Shown here: positions 1 to 6,033 of the stretch, in pieces
How the letters are laid out: each line of letters begins with the position of its first letter
Position numbering within the stretch: the stretch's first letter is position 1
NCBI GenBank assembly: GCA_021785315.1
Contig: JAJYFX010000059.1
Coordinates: 1-8,442, forward strand
Source: Actinomycetes bacterium
GTDB lineage: Bacteria > Actinomycetota > Acidimicrobiia > Acidimicrobiales > Acidimicrobiaceae
Length of the DNA: 8,442 nt
Reading direction: 5' to 3'
The notes under the pieces: model-generated
The model's input: only the letters and a program-made list of their open reading frames with translations
What the model was told of the DNA's origin: nothing
The model's database searches: none
Position numbers and translations under genes: made by a program

Positions 1-468
1 GATGACTACTCTCCATCAAATTCGCAAATGACCTTGAACATCGACAAGGGATCCTCGCAGGGGGTTAAGGTAGGCGAGCCAGTCGTAGCTTCACTGGGAC
101 TTATTGGAAAGGTAGTTTCGCTGACGCGGTCTAACTCCACGGTCCTGTTGCTTTCCGATCCTTCATCGTCGGTTGGCGTCGTAATGGGATCTTCAACTCA
201 TGTTGGACTTGCAGTTGGAACCGGGTCATATAGCTCGATCAAGGTTGACCTGGTCGACCCGGGAACGCCACTTTACGTGGGCGAACCGGTTTACACCTCA
301 GGAGTGCAGGGAGGTATTTATCCGCCCAATCTTCCGGTCGGGAAAGTCTCCAAGTTTTCATCAGTTCCAGGTGCGCTGCAGGAGCAGGTGCTTCTAGCCC
401 CGATGGTTGATCTTGCGCATCTGCAGTACGTAAAGGTGTTGGACTGGCTTCCAAGCGGGGGCGGATAA
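1..468 (+). CDS. mreC: Rod shape-determining protein MreC, 5'-truncated by the window edge
   Basis: The reading frame is open from base 1, so the gene begins upstream of the window; 155 codons and a TAA stop are present. MreC is a bitopic membrane protein whose extracytoplasmic beta-rich domain scaffolds the elongasome, linking MreB/MreD to PBP2 and RodA. The visible part is that C-terminal domain: the NIDKGSSQGVKVGEPVV segment (residues 14-30 of the fragment) is the usual start of the first beta barrel, and IYPPNLPVGKV is the family's conserved turn near the end. The N-terminal membrane helix and coiled coil are outside the window. The protein ends soon after the domain (DWLPSGGG), without the long Pro-rich tail found in some actinobacterial MreC proteins. 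The stop overlaps the mreD start by one base, indicating an operon with translational coupling. The ATG at base 28 is internal and not the start. Confidence 0.93.
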   Translation, partial: DDYSPSNSQMTLNIDKGSSQGVKVGEPVVASLGLIGKVVSLTRSNSTVLLLSDPSSSVGVVMGSSTHVGLAVGTGSYSSIKVDLVDPGTPLYVGEPVYTSGVQGGIYPPNLPVGKVSKFSSVPGALQEQVLLAPMVDLAHLQYVKVLDWLPSGGG

Positions 469-986
469 TGAGGCTGCGAGTAATCCGTTCGGTGCTTCTA
501 ATTTTGACCGTAGTAGTGCTGCAGCATTCAGTCCTTGAAGGGGTGCAGTTTTTCGGAGTCCACCTAGACCTTCCACTGCTCCTTGTGATTTGCGCTGGCT
601 TTAGCGACGGCAGAGAGACTGGGGCGATCGTCGGATTTGTCGTCGGATTGATCACGGACGGATTCCTGCTCACTCCGCTTGGGCTTTCAGCGTTGGTTTA
701 CAGTCTGATCGGATATATCGCAGGTCAAACCGAGAAGGGCTCTCTCATCGGCCCATCGACGATCAATGCGGCTTTAGCTTCGCTTCTAAGCGCATTTGGC
801 GTCATTGGATATGAAATAGCGTCGAGGCTGCTTGGATTTGGACGTTTGCTTCAAATACATTTAATCAAGGTTGTTTTGGTGGTTGCAATAACAAACGCGA
901 TAATTTCGGTGGTCATGGTCCCCGTCGCGAAATGGGCCTTCGTATCCAAGGAATTGAGTTCTCGGCCGCCTGTAATCAGACGTTAG
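468..986 (+). CDS. mreD: Rod shape-determining membrane protein MreD
   Basis: A 172-residue, strongly hydrophobic protein of normal MreD length. MreD is an integral membrane component of the elongasome that works with MreC to position and activate lateral wall synthesis. About five membrane segments can be read: residues near 4-20, 28-45, 50-75, 80-118 (interrupted by a polar stretch with GQTEKG) and 125-160. The segment FSDGRETGAIVGFVVGLITD is the typical MreD family signature, with a short polar loop between two helices and an acidic residue closing the second. The C-terminus is short and basic (VIRR). The ATG is in the TAATG overlap with the mreC stop, so translation is probably coupled; the G-rich stretch just before (GGGGGCGG) is at best a weak Shine-Dalgarno sequence. 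Identification rests on hydropathy, the signature and position between mreC and a PBP2 gene. Confidence 0.9.
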   Translation: MRLRVIRSVLLILTVVVLQHSVLEGVQFFGVHLDLPLLLVICAGFSDGRETGAIVGFVVGLITDGFLLTPLGLSALVYSLIGYIAGQTEKGSLIGPSTINAALASLLSAFGVIGYEIASRLLGFGRLLQIHLIKVVLVVAITNAIISVVMVPVAKWAFVSKELSSRPPVIRR

Positions 987-1014
987 AGTTGATGGATTAG
1001 TCAGCGCTATTTGC

Positions 1015-1020
1015 AAGGAG
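1015..1020 (+). promoter_or_regulatory. Shine-Dalgarno sequence deciding a TTG start for the PBP2 gene
   Basis: AAGGAG lies five bases before TTG 1026, an ideal spacing, and inside the extra codons that the longer reading from TTG 1011 would need. It is the best ribosome binding site in the stretch between mreD and the PBP2 gene, so it argues for the shorter protein. GTG 1020 overlaps the motif itself and cannot be its start. Confidence 0.8.
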
Positions 1021-1025
1021 TGCAG

Positions 1026-3041
1026 TTGGCAAAGCGCACGTTCAAACGAGAGGTTCCAAGGGGTCGAAATGACAAGGTCAGAATCCGGGTAATCGGCTTT
1101 GCCGTTGCTGCCCTTTTCTCAGCCATGTTTGCGCGGCTATACTCCCTGCAAGTTCTACAGAGCTCCACATACCAGGCGCAAGCGGTGGCTAACCAGGTTC
1201 GCCAGGTAGTTGAAGCTCCACCCCGTGGTTTGATCACAGATAGGAATGGAAATCTCCTGGTTGGCAACAAAGTCATAGAGTCCGTTACGCTGTCTCCACA
1301 AGTTGCTTCCCAGCATCCGTCAGTGATCCCAAGGATCGCAAAGCTACTGGGAATATCTGTCAGCTCTATTAAAAGTTCGCTTTCGAACCTCGAATACTCC
1401 CCCTATGAGCCTGTTCCGATCCAGCAGGGGGTTCCAAAAGAAAAGATTATCTATATATCCGAGCATCAGTCTGAATTCCCCGGCGTTTCGTACCAGCTAA
1501 CCGCCCAACGCGTTTATCCGGAAGGAACCACCGCTGCGCAGGTGCTCGGATACGTTGGACAAGTTTCGCAGTCGAACCTTAAAACGCTTTCAAAGAAGGG
1601 CTATCTTCCCGGTGACGCAATCGGGAAGTCCGGGGTTGAATTGAGCTATGAACAGTACTTGAGAGGAAAGCCAGGGGTATCGAATCTGGAGGTCAATGCA
1701 TTTGGGCAGGTGGTGGGAACGTTAAGTCAGACTTCCCCGGTTCCGGGAGATAATCTCGCGCTATCGCTCGATCTCAACCTGCAGCAGGTCGCCGACAAGG
1801 CGCTTGCCTCTGAGATCAAGAAGCTGTCGGGCACATATGATCCATATTTTCATCTCTATTACCCGCAGCTGACGGGGGCAGTAGTGGTAGAGGATCCAAA
1901 CAACGGCCAGATTCTGGCAATGTCTTCCTACCCCACCTATAATCCAAGTGTTTGGGTCGGGGGAATTTCCTCTGCCGAGTACAAGGCTCTAACATCGTCC
2001 AGCTCGCGCTATCCGTTGATAAACCGAGCCATTGCTGGCGAGTATACTCCCGGTTCGACGTTCAAGCTTGCCACTGCGACCGCCGCCCTTAAAACGGGCC
2101 TGATTAGTCCGAGCTACTACTATTACGACACGGGATTGTTCAAGATTCCCAACTGTACCTCGGGCATGTGTTCTTTCCATAACTCAGGATATGAGCACTT
2201 GGGTTTGCTCAACATAACCAAGGCGTTGGCCGCTTCTGACGACGTGTTTTTCTACAATCTCGGCTACATGTTTTACGCCAACCAAAGCAAGTATGGCCAG
2301 GACCCTATTCAGCAAACCGCGAACGCCTATGGATGGGGCAAACTTACTGGGATTAATCTGCCAGGCGAGGTGCCAGGGTTAGTCGATTCTCCGGCGACCC
2401 GGGCTTTGCTTCACAAGCAGTACCCTTTGGCATATCCATATGCTTCCTGGTACACGGCAGACCAGTTGGAAATGGCTTTCGGGCAAGGCGAGACCGCGAT
2501 AACTCCGATTCAGATGGCAAACGCCTACTCGACTTTTGCCAACGGCGGTACGCGCTATCAGCCACAAATTGCTAGCGGGATAGTCAGCCAGTCGGGGAAG
2601 CTTGTAAAGAAGTTCACTCCGGTGGTCGAGGGCCATGTAACGCTTTCTCCAACTGACCGGGCCGCGATGCTTAGCGGTTTCGAGGGTGCTGTCAATAGTT
2701 CGAGTGGAACAGCCAGCGGTGCTTTTGCAAACTTCCCTTTCAGCCAGTTCCCTATTGCCGGTAAGACTGGCACAGCTTCGATTGTCGGTCAGGAGCCGAA
2801 CTCGTGGTTCGTGGGTTTCGGGCCGATTCCAAAGTCGCAGTACGTAGTTGTCGCGGTGATCAAGAATGGTGGGTTTGGGGCCAGTGCCGCGGCCCCGGTA
2901 GTCAGGACCATTTTTGACTACCTATTGAAGCATCCGGTTGGTCCCAGTACCTTTGGCACACCACATCTGGCGCCCGGCGTTGCAAGTTCAACAAATCTAG
3001 GGGTGCCGCCTTCAGGATCTCCTACAACTGCCGCTGGATGA
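1026..3041 (+). CDS. mrdA: Penicillin-binding protein 2 (class B transpeptidase of the elongasome)
   Basis: PBP2 is a monofunctional DD-transpeptidase that cross-links new peptidoglycan during cell elongation, anchored by one N-terminal helix with its catalytic domain outside the membrane. From the chosen start it has 671 residues: a short basic cytoplasmic tail, a membrane helix (about residues 17-36), the pedestal/dimerisation domain (about 55-250, with PRGLITDRNGNLL and the AAQVLGYVGQV segment) and the transpeptidase domain. Active-site motifs are all present: S344-TFK (nucleophile Ser344, Lys347), S404-DD (motif 2, Asp where many enzymes have Asn, as in other PBP2s) and K580-TG. A Ser/Pro/Thr-rich tail follows. 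I chose the TTG at 1026 because AAGGAG (1015-1020) lies five bases upstream; TTG 1011 would add five residues but has no ribosome binding site. It is 39 bases after mreD, in the same operon. A pair of cysteines (377, 382) lies between motifs 1 and 2. Confidence 0.93.
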   Translation: MAKRTFKREVPRGRNDKVRIRVIGFAVAALFSAMFARLYSLQVLQSSTYQAQAVANQVRQVVEAPPRGLITDRNGNLLVGNKVIESVTLSPQVASQHPSVIPRIAKLLGISVSSIKSSLSNLEYSPYEPVPIQQGVPKEKIIYISEHQSEFPGVSYQLTAQRVYPEGTTAAQVLGYVGQVSQSNLKTLSKKGYLPGDAIGKSGVELSYEQYLRGKPGVSNLEVNAFGQVVGTLSQTSPVPGDNLALSLDLNLQQVADKALASEIKKLSGTYDPYFHLYYPQLTGAVVVEDPNNGQILAMSSYPTYNPSVWVGGISSAEYKALTSSSSRYPLINRAIAGEYTPGSTFKLATATAALKTGLISPSYYYYDTGLFKIPNCTSGMCSFHNSGYEHLGLLNITKALAASDDVFFYNLGYMFYANQSKYGQDPIQQTANAYGWGKLTGINLPGEVPGLVDSPATRALLHKQYPLAYPYASWYTADQLEMAFGQGETAITPIQMANAYSTFANGGTRYQPQIASGIVSQSGKLVKKFTPVVEGHVTLSPTDRAAMLSGFEGAVNSSSGTASGAFANFPFSQFPIAGKTGTASIVGQEPNSWFVGFGPIPKSQYVVVAVIKNGGFGASAAAPVVRTIFDYLLKHPVGPSTFGTPHLAPGVASSTNLGVPPSGSPTTAAG

Positions 3042-3443
3042 GCTGACAAAGCCAGAAAGTTTTTGGAATTGCAGTTTCGATCGAATCTTTTAAATTCAAA
3101 ATAATATTTTTGGTTGGTGTCGTCGACCTGCATAGGCAGGCACCTAGACCAAATTACGGCTAAACTTGACTACAGATGCTGTTCAACTGGCACGATTTCG
3201 GTTATTTATTTGGGGTGATTCTTCTTGCGACATGCACTTATGGTCGCGAGATAGGCCAATCTGACCGCGCAAATGAGCCAAGCACAGTATCAGAAGGATC
3301 TAAAGAGCCAAATGCTGGCTCGGTATTTGAATCGGCAAGCACGCCATTACCTTACAGCGGGGATGAAAGTTTCACTTCAGGGTGCATGAGACCTTTTCCA
3401 GAGCGTGCCGCCGATCAATCAGGATTTAGAAGGGTGATGCCGC
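3042..3443 (+). other. Intergenic region of about 400 bases: probable end of the mre operon and long leader of rne
   Basis: I see no convincing gene here. The first part holds a 10-base palindrome (TTCGATCGAA, 3076-3085), then a very AT-rich tract (3086-3111), then a bulged hairpin (3112-3150). Possible but weak promoter elements are TTGCAG (3069-3074) with TAAATT (3091-3096) at 16-base spacing, and TAAACT (3161-3166). An open frame of 115 codons starts at 3176 without a ribosome binding site and runs 80 bases into rne in another frame; it resembles no family I know and I take it as chance. If transcription starts in the AT-rich part, rne would have a leader of about 300 bases, long enough for feedback control by its own product as known for enterobacterial rne. 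That role is inference only. Confidence 0.5.
3112..3150 (+). other. Bulged RNA hairpin in the leader region of rne
   Basis: An apical stem CCTGC (3127-3131) / GCAGG (3136-3140) closes the four-base loop ATAG. On its 3' side it runs directly into CACC (3141-3144), which pairs with GGTG (3116-3119), leaving a seven-base bulge TCGTCGA on the 5' side. A further GGT (3112-3114) can pair with ACC (3148-3150). No T-run follows, so it does not look like a normal intrinsic terminator. The AT-rich tract immediately before it would leave the hairpin near the start of a transcript initiated there. Pairing is read directly; stability was not calculated. Confidence 0.4.
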
Positions 3444-5279
3444 ATGGCAGACAAGAATCCCTCGTACGATGCTACGAGGTCAACTCAGGGTTCATCCGAG
3501 GACCAGGGCAGAAATTCAGGTAATTCGAGGCAGAGGAGACGGCGCTATAGCGGGCCTAACCGAAGGCCTGAAAGCCAGGCTGGTCAGGGAAATACTGAGG
3601 GAGAAGTTACATCAAACGTTGCTGGGCCTTCCAGCGGCGGGCCTGCAATGGCAAAAAAGAGCCATTCTTCTAGGCGCTCGCATGGCCAGCCGGCGCCAAC
3701 GGATAAAAAACGGCAGGAAGATGCCGGGGTCGAACATGCCGCCAGCGAGACTGCGTTAGCGGCTTCGGGCTACATAAACCGTCTGCGATCATCATTTGGC
3801 GGAGCGGCACCGGGAAAGAAGGAAACTAGCGCTGTATCCGAGAAGAAGAAGCGCTTGGGCATCCTTGGCATAAATGAACGTGAAGAAATACTTTCCAAGG
3901 GTCCAGTCCAGTATCGAACTGACGAGTTTTTATCTGAACTGGCTGGTGCGGATACCAAGTCGCCACGGCGTTCACACCAGAGGTTCGGCAGGCAGAGAAA
4001 TGGTCGGCCCGTAGGGAGATATCTGATGTGTGTCCATGTCCAGGACGGTGTGACACAGATTGCGATCCTTGAGGGAAGGACCCTAATAGAACACTACGTT
4101 TCTAAGTCGGACACGGATCCAAATGCCATTGACGGAAATATCTACTTGGGTAGGGTGACGAATGTCCTTCCAGGGATGGAGGCGGCCTTCGTGGACATTG
4201 GCACGCCCAAGAACGCCGTTTTGTACCGGGGCGATGTCAGGTATGAGCGCGAGGATTTGCTTGACACGGATCAAAGGTCAGTAAGGATTGAACAGCTCCT
4301 TCGTCCAAAGCAGACCGTGGTGTGTCAGGTTACCAAGAATCCGATCGGAACCAAGGGAGCCAGGCTTACTCAGGAGGTATCGCTGCCGGGAAGATTTCTA
4401 GTTTTGATACCCAACTCAGATAGTTACGGAATTTCAAAGAGACTTCCTGAAGACGAACGCAAAAGGCTTAGGCGGATACTCGATGATATCAAGCCCTCCG
4501 GGTTTGGTCTGATTGTCCGTACGGCAGCCGATGGCGCCACTGCGGACGAGCTTCGGCGTGATACCGACCATCTCATCGGGATGTGGGAGAGGATCGAAGA
4601 GAGGGCCAGGGTTGCCCACGCTCCAGCTCTGCTATATCAAGAGCCGCAGGTGGCAGTTAGGGTTATTCGGGAAGAGTTCAATCGGAACTACCGGGGAGTG
4701 ATCATTGACGACAAGGATCTTTACGAGGAGGTCTCCACGTACGTGTCGTCGATATCGCCAGAACTAGCTGACCGTGTGGAGTTCTACGACAAGGAACGCA
4801 GAGCGTTGCCTCTTTTCGAGCAGTTCCACGTGCATGAGCAGCTCCATAAAGCCCTAGGCAGGAAGGTATGGCTGCCGTCCGGCGGTTCTCTGATAATTGA
4901 CAGGGCCGAGGCGCTGACCGTTATCGATGTGAATACAGGAAAGAATGTTGGCTCGCATTCGCTCGAGGAGACAATCCACAGGAACAACCTTGAGGCAGTG
5001 GAAGAAGTCGCCCGTCAGCTGAGGCTTCGTGACATTGGCGGCATCATCGTAATCGACCTTATTGACATGATGATCAAGGCCAACCAGGAAGATGTGATGC
5101 GTGTGTTCCGAGACGCTCTTGCCAGAGACAAAACCAAGACCCAGGTGTTCGACATGTCCGAACTTGGTTTGGTGGAGATGACGCGGCAGAGGGTTTCTGA
5201 GGGGCTAGTTGAGTCTTTTTCCACAGTATGTCCAACTTGTGAAGGAAGAGGTCTTATTTTTGACCCATCTCTTCTTTAG
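3444..5279 (+). CDS. rne: Ribonuclease E/G with a basic disordered N-terminal extension
   Basis: An endoribonuclease of the RNase E/G family that starts mRNA decay and processes rRNA and tRNA precursors, cutting single-stranded AU-rich RNA in the cytoplasm. The 611 residues begin with about 190 low-complexity, Arg/Lys/Ser/Gly-rich residues, probably an RNA-binding disordered tail. The catalytic core starts near MCVHVQDG (195), with the S1 domain at about 232-312 (IYLGRV, AAFVDIG). The DNase I-like subdomain carries the metal-binding residues D495 and N497 (IDVNTGKN) and D538 (IDLIDM); the 43-residue spacing between the aspartates matches D303 and D346 of E. coli RNase E. The Zn-link motif C596-PTC599 follows. 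The protein stops 12 residues after the second Cys, so it has no C-terminal scaffold tail. The ATG at 3444 is preceded by AAGG ten bases upstream; an in-frame TGA at 3435 rules out a longer protein. A 400-base gap upstream suggests its own promoter. Confidence 0.93.
   Translation: MADKNPSYDATRSTQGSSEDQGRNSGNSRQRRRRYSGPNRRPESQAGQGNTEGEVTSNVAGPSSGGPAMAKKSHSSRRSHGQPAPTDKKRQEDAGVEHAASETALAASGYINRLRSSFGGAAPGKKETSAVSEKKKRLGILGINEREEILSKGPVQYRTDEFLSELAGADTKSPRRSHQRFGRQRNGRPVGRYLMCVHVQDGVTQIAILEGRTLIEHYVSKSDTDPNAIDGNIYLGRVTNVLPGMEAAFVDIGTPKNAVLYRGDVRYEREDLLDTDQRSVRIEQLLRPKQTVVCQVTKNPIGTKGARLTQEVSLPGRFLVLIPNSDSYGISKRLPEDERKRLRRILDDIKPSGFGLIVRTAADGATADELRRDTDHLIGMWERIEERARVAHAPALLYQEPQVAVRVIREEFNRNYRGVIIDDKDLYEEVSTYVSSISPELADRVEFYDKERRALPLFEQFHVHEQLHKALGRKVWLPSGGSLIIDRAEALTVIDVNTGKNVGSHSLEETIHRNNLEAVEEVARQLRLRDIGGIIVIDLIDMMIKANQEDVMRVFRDALARDKTKTQVFDMSELGLVEMTRQRVSEGLVESFSTVCPTCEGRGLIFDPSLL
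5242..5277 (+). other. Strong hairpin spanning the 3' end and stop codon of rne
   Basis: Bases 5242-5250 (AAGGAAGAG) pair with 5269-5277 (CTCTTCTTT) over nine positions with one G-U pair. Inside, GTC (5251-5253) pairs with GAC (5262-5264), leaving a four-base bulge CCAT and the loop TTATTTTT. The stem ends on the first base of the rne stop codon, 24 bases before the rplU start. There is no T-run after the stem, so it is not a usual terminator; the AU-rich loop resembles single-stranded sites that RNase E-type enzymes prefer. A role in separating the rne and rplU-rpmA messages is a guess. Stability was not calculated, and part of the pairing may follow from coding constraints. Confidence 0.45.
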
Positions 5280-5291
5280 TACGAGTACACT
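5260..5291 (+). promoter_or_regulatory. Possible promoter for rplU-rpmA giving a leaderless rplU message
   Basis: TACACT (5286-5291) fits the TANNNT -10 consensus and ends nine bases before the rplU ATG, so transcription could begin at or just before the start codon. This would explain why rplU has no Shine-Dalgarno sequence; leaderless messages are common in Actinomycetota. A -35-like TTGACC (5260-5265) exists but the spacer is 20 bases, longer than usual. It is a weak call based on short motifs alone. Confidence 0.25.
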
Positions 5292-5300
5292 GTTACACCT

Positions 5301-5609
5301 ATGTATGCGGTGATAAAAACAGGTGGCAAGCAGGAAAAGGTATCACAGGGCCAGGTCCTAAACGTTGAATTGCTGAACGTCGAGGAAGGCGGCGACGTGG
5401 TTTTCAAGCCCATCCTCATTGTGGATGGCGAAAACGTGTTAGCCGACGGTTCCGAACTCGATGCGGCGTCGGTTACTGGCAAGGTGCTCGGTTTGTCCAA
5501 GGGGCCGAAAGTTGTCGGTTTCAAATACAAATCAAAAGCAAGATACCGGCGCAAGTGGGGACACAGGCAAAAGTACTCAGTAATCGAAATTACTGGAATC
5601 AACAAGTAG
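5301..5609 (+). CDS. rplU: 50S ribosomal protein L21
   Basis: L21 is a small protein of the large ribosomal subunit that binds 23S rRNA. The 102-residue product has the usual length and starts with the nearly invariant MYAVIKTGGKQ, so the start is certain. Other family features are the central VFKPILIVDG strand and the basic C-terminal region KYKSKARYRRKWGHRQKYS, followed by the closing strand VIEITGI. It begins 21 bases after the rne stop and is followed after 66 bases by rpmA, the near-universal L21-L27 pair. No purine-rich ribosome binding site is visible in the 20 bases before the ATG (the sequence is GTACACTGTTACACCT), unlike rpmA and proB next door, so translation is probably leaderless or depends on coupling to rne. 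Confidence 0.97.
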   Translation: MYAVIKTGGKQEKVSQGQVLNVELLNVEEGGDVVFKPILIVDGENVLADGSELDAASVTGKVLGLSKGPKVVGFKYKSKARYRRKWGHRQKYSVIEITGINK

Positions 5610-5629
5610 GTAGTTTCAAGGCTTTTGTG

Positions 5630-5642
5630 TGCCACTATGGCA
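5630..5642 (+). other. Small perfect hairpin between rplU and rpmA
   Basis: TGCCA (5630-5634) and TGGCA (5638-5642) form a five-base-pair stem with the three-base loop CTA, 20 bases after the rplU stop and 20 bases before the rpmA Shine-Dalgarno sequence. It is followed by AU-rich sequence without a T-run. It may be a processing or stability element in the message, or simply chance. Confidence 0.25.
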
Positions 5643-5675
5643 ATAATTTAAGATAAAACTCCAAGGAGAGTTTAA

Positions 5676-5936
5676 ATGTCAAAGACTAAGGGCGGCGGCT
5701 CTACTCGAAATGGCCGCGATTCGCAGGCCCAGCGACTGGGTGTGAAGATCTTCGATGGTACCACCGTCAAGGCGGGCGCTATCATTGTCCGCCAGCGCGG
5801 CACCAAATTTCATCCCGGTACGAATGTAGGCAAGGGCGGTGACGACACGCTGTTCGCTACCTCGGAGGGAAAAGTGAAGTTCGGTGACCATCGTGGTCGT
5901 CGAGTGGTTAATGTCTTTGCTGAGGGCTCTAGCTAA
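5676..5936 (+). CDS. rpmA: 50S ribosomal protein L27
   Basis: L27 sits near the peptidyl transferase centre of the 50S subunit, where its flexible N-terminus helps place tRNA. The 86-residue product matches the family throughout: [20 protein letters not shown] at the N-terminus, then [20 protein letters not shown] and [14 protein letters not shown]. The GTKFHPG form is typical of Actinomycetota. Its N-terminus starts directly as MSKTKGGG, so it lacks the extension that is cleaved off L27 in Firmicutes. The ATG at 5676 has a very good ribosome binding site, AAGGAG at 5663-5668, seven bases upstream, in contrast to rplU before it. It is most likely co-transcribed with rplU. Confidence 0.97.
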   Translation: MSKTKGGGSTRNGRDSQAQRLGVKIFDGTTVKAGAIIVRQRGTKFHPGTNVGKGGDDTLFATSEGKVKFGDHRGRRVVNVFAEGSS

Positions 5937-5944
5937 GTTATAAA
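5917..5944 (+). promoter_or_regulatory. Possible promoter for obgE at the end of rpmA
   Basis: TATAAA (5939-5944), one mismatch from the -10 consensus, lies just after the rpmA stop codon, with TTGCTG (5917-5922) as a poor -35 element at 16-base spacing. If used, transcription would begin near 5951 and the branched hairpin at 5979-6015 would lie in the obgE leader, where it could act as an attenuator. This is motif matching in an AT-rich gap and needs mapping of the 5' end. Confidence 0.2.
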
Positions 5945-5978
5945 TTCATACTTAAACATCTAGATCAGGTGCCAAATA

Positions 5979-6019
5979 GGCCTCGGAATATCTGCACTGC
6001 AGAACCACCGGGGTCTTTT
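5979..6019 (+). terminator. Branched hairpin with short T-run between rpmA and obgE
   Basis: GGCCTCGG (5979-5986) pairs with CCGGGGTC (6008-6015) over eight positions including two G-U pairs, and TTTT (6016-6019) follows at once. The enclosed loop holds a second perfect hairpin, TCTGC (5991-5995) / GCAGA (5999-6003) with loop ACT, flanked by AATA and ACCA. The shape fits an intrinsic terminator or attenuator that would partly end the ribosomal-protein message before obgE, but four T residues is short, so read-through is expected. It lies 14 bases before the obgE start, so it might instead affect obgE translation. Free energy was not calculated. Confidence 0.4.
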
Positions 6020-6033
6020 GACTTTGAGGTTGT

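Noticed and set aside
1011..1025. TTG at 1011 as the PBP2 start
   Set aside because: No ribosome binding site before it, whereas AAGGAG at 1015-1020 is ideally placed for TTG 1026.
3176..3523. Open frame of 115 codons in the gap before rne, with a hydrophobic start and a Cys near residue 20
   Set aside because: No ribosome binding site before ATG 3176, overlap of 80 bases with the well-supported rne start in another frame, no recognisable family, no clear codon bias, and a poor lipobox (Thr before the Cys). Most likely chance.
3444..4020. Possible separate small gene or fusion in the low-complexity N-terminus of RNase E/G
   Set aside because: The frame is continuous with the catalytic core, no second ribosome binding site is seen before internal ATG codons such as 3648, and such basic arms are usual in actinobacterial RNase E/G.
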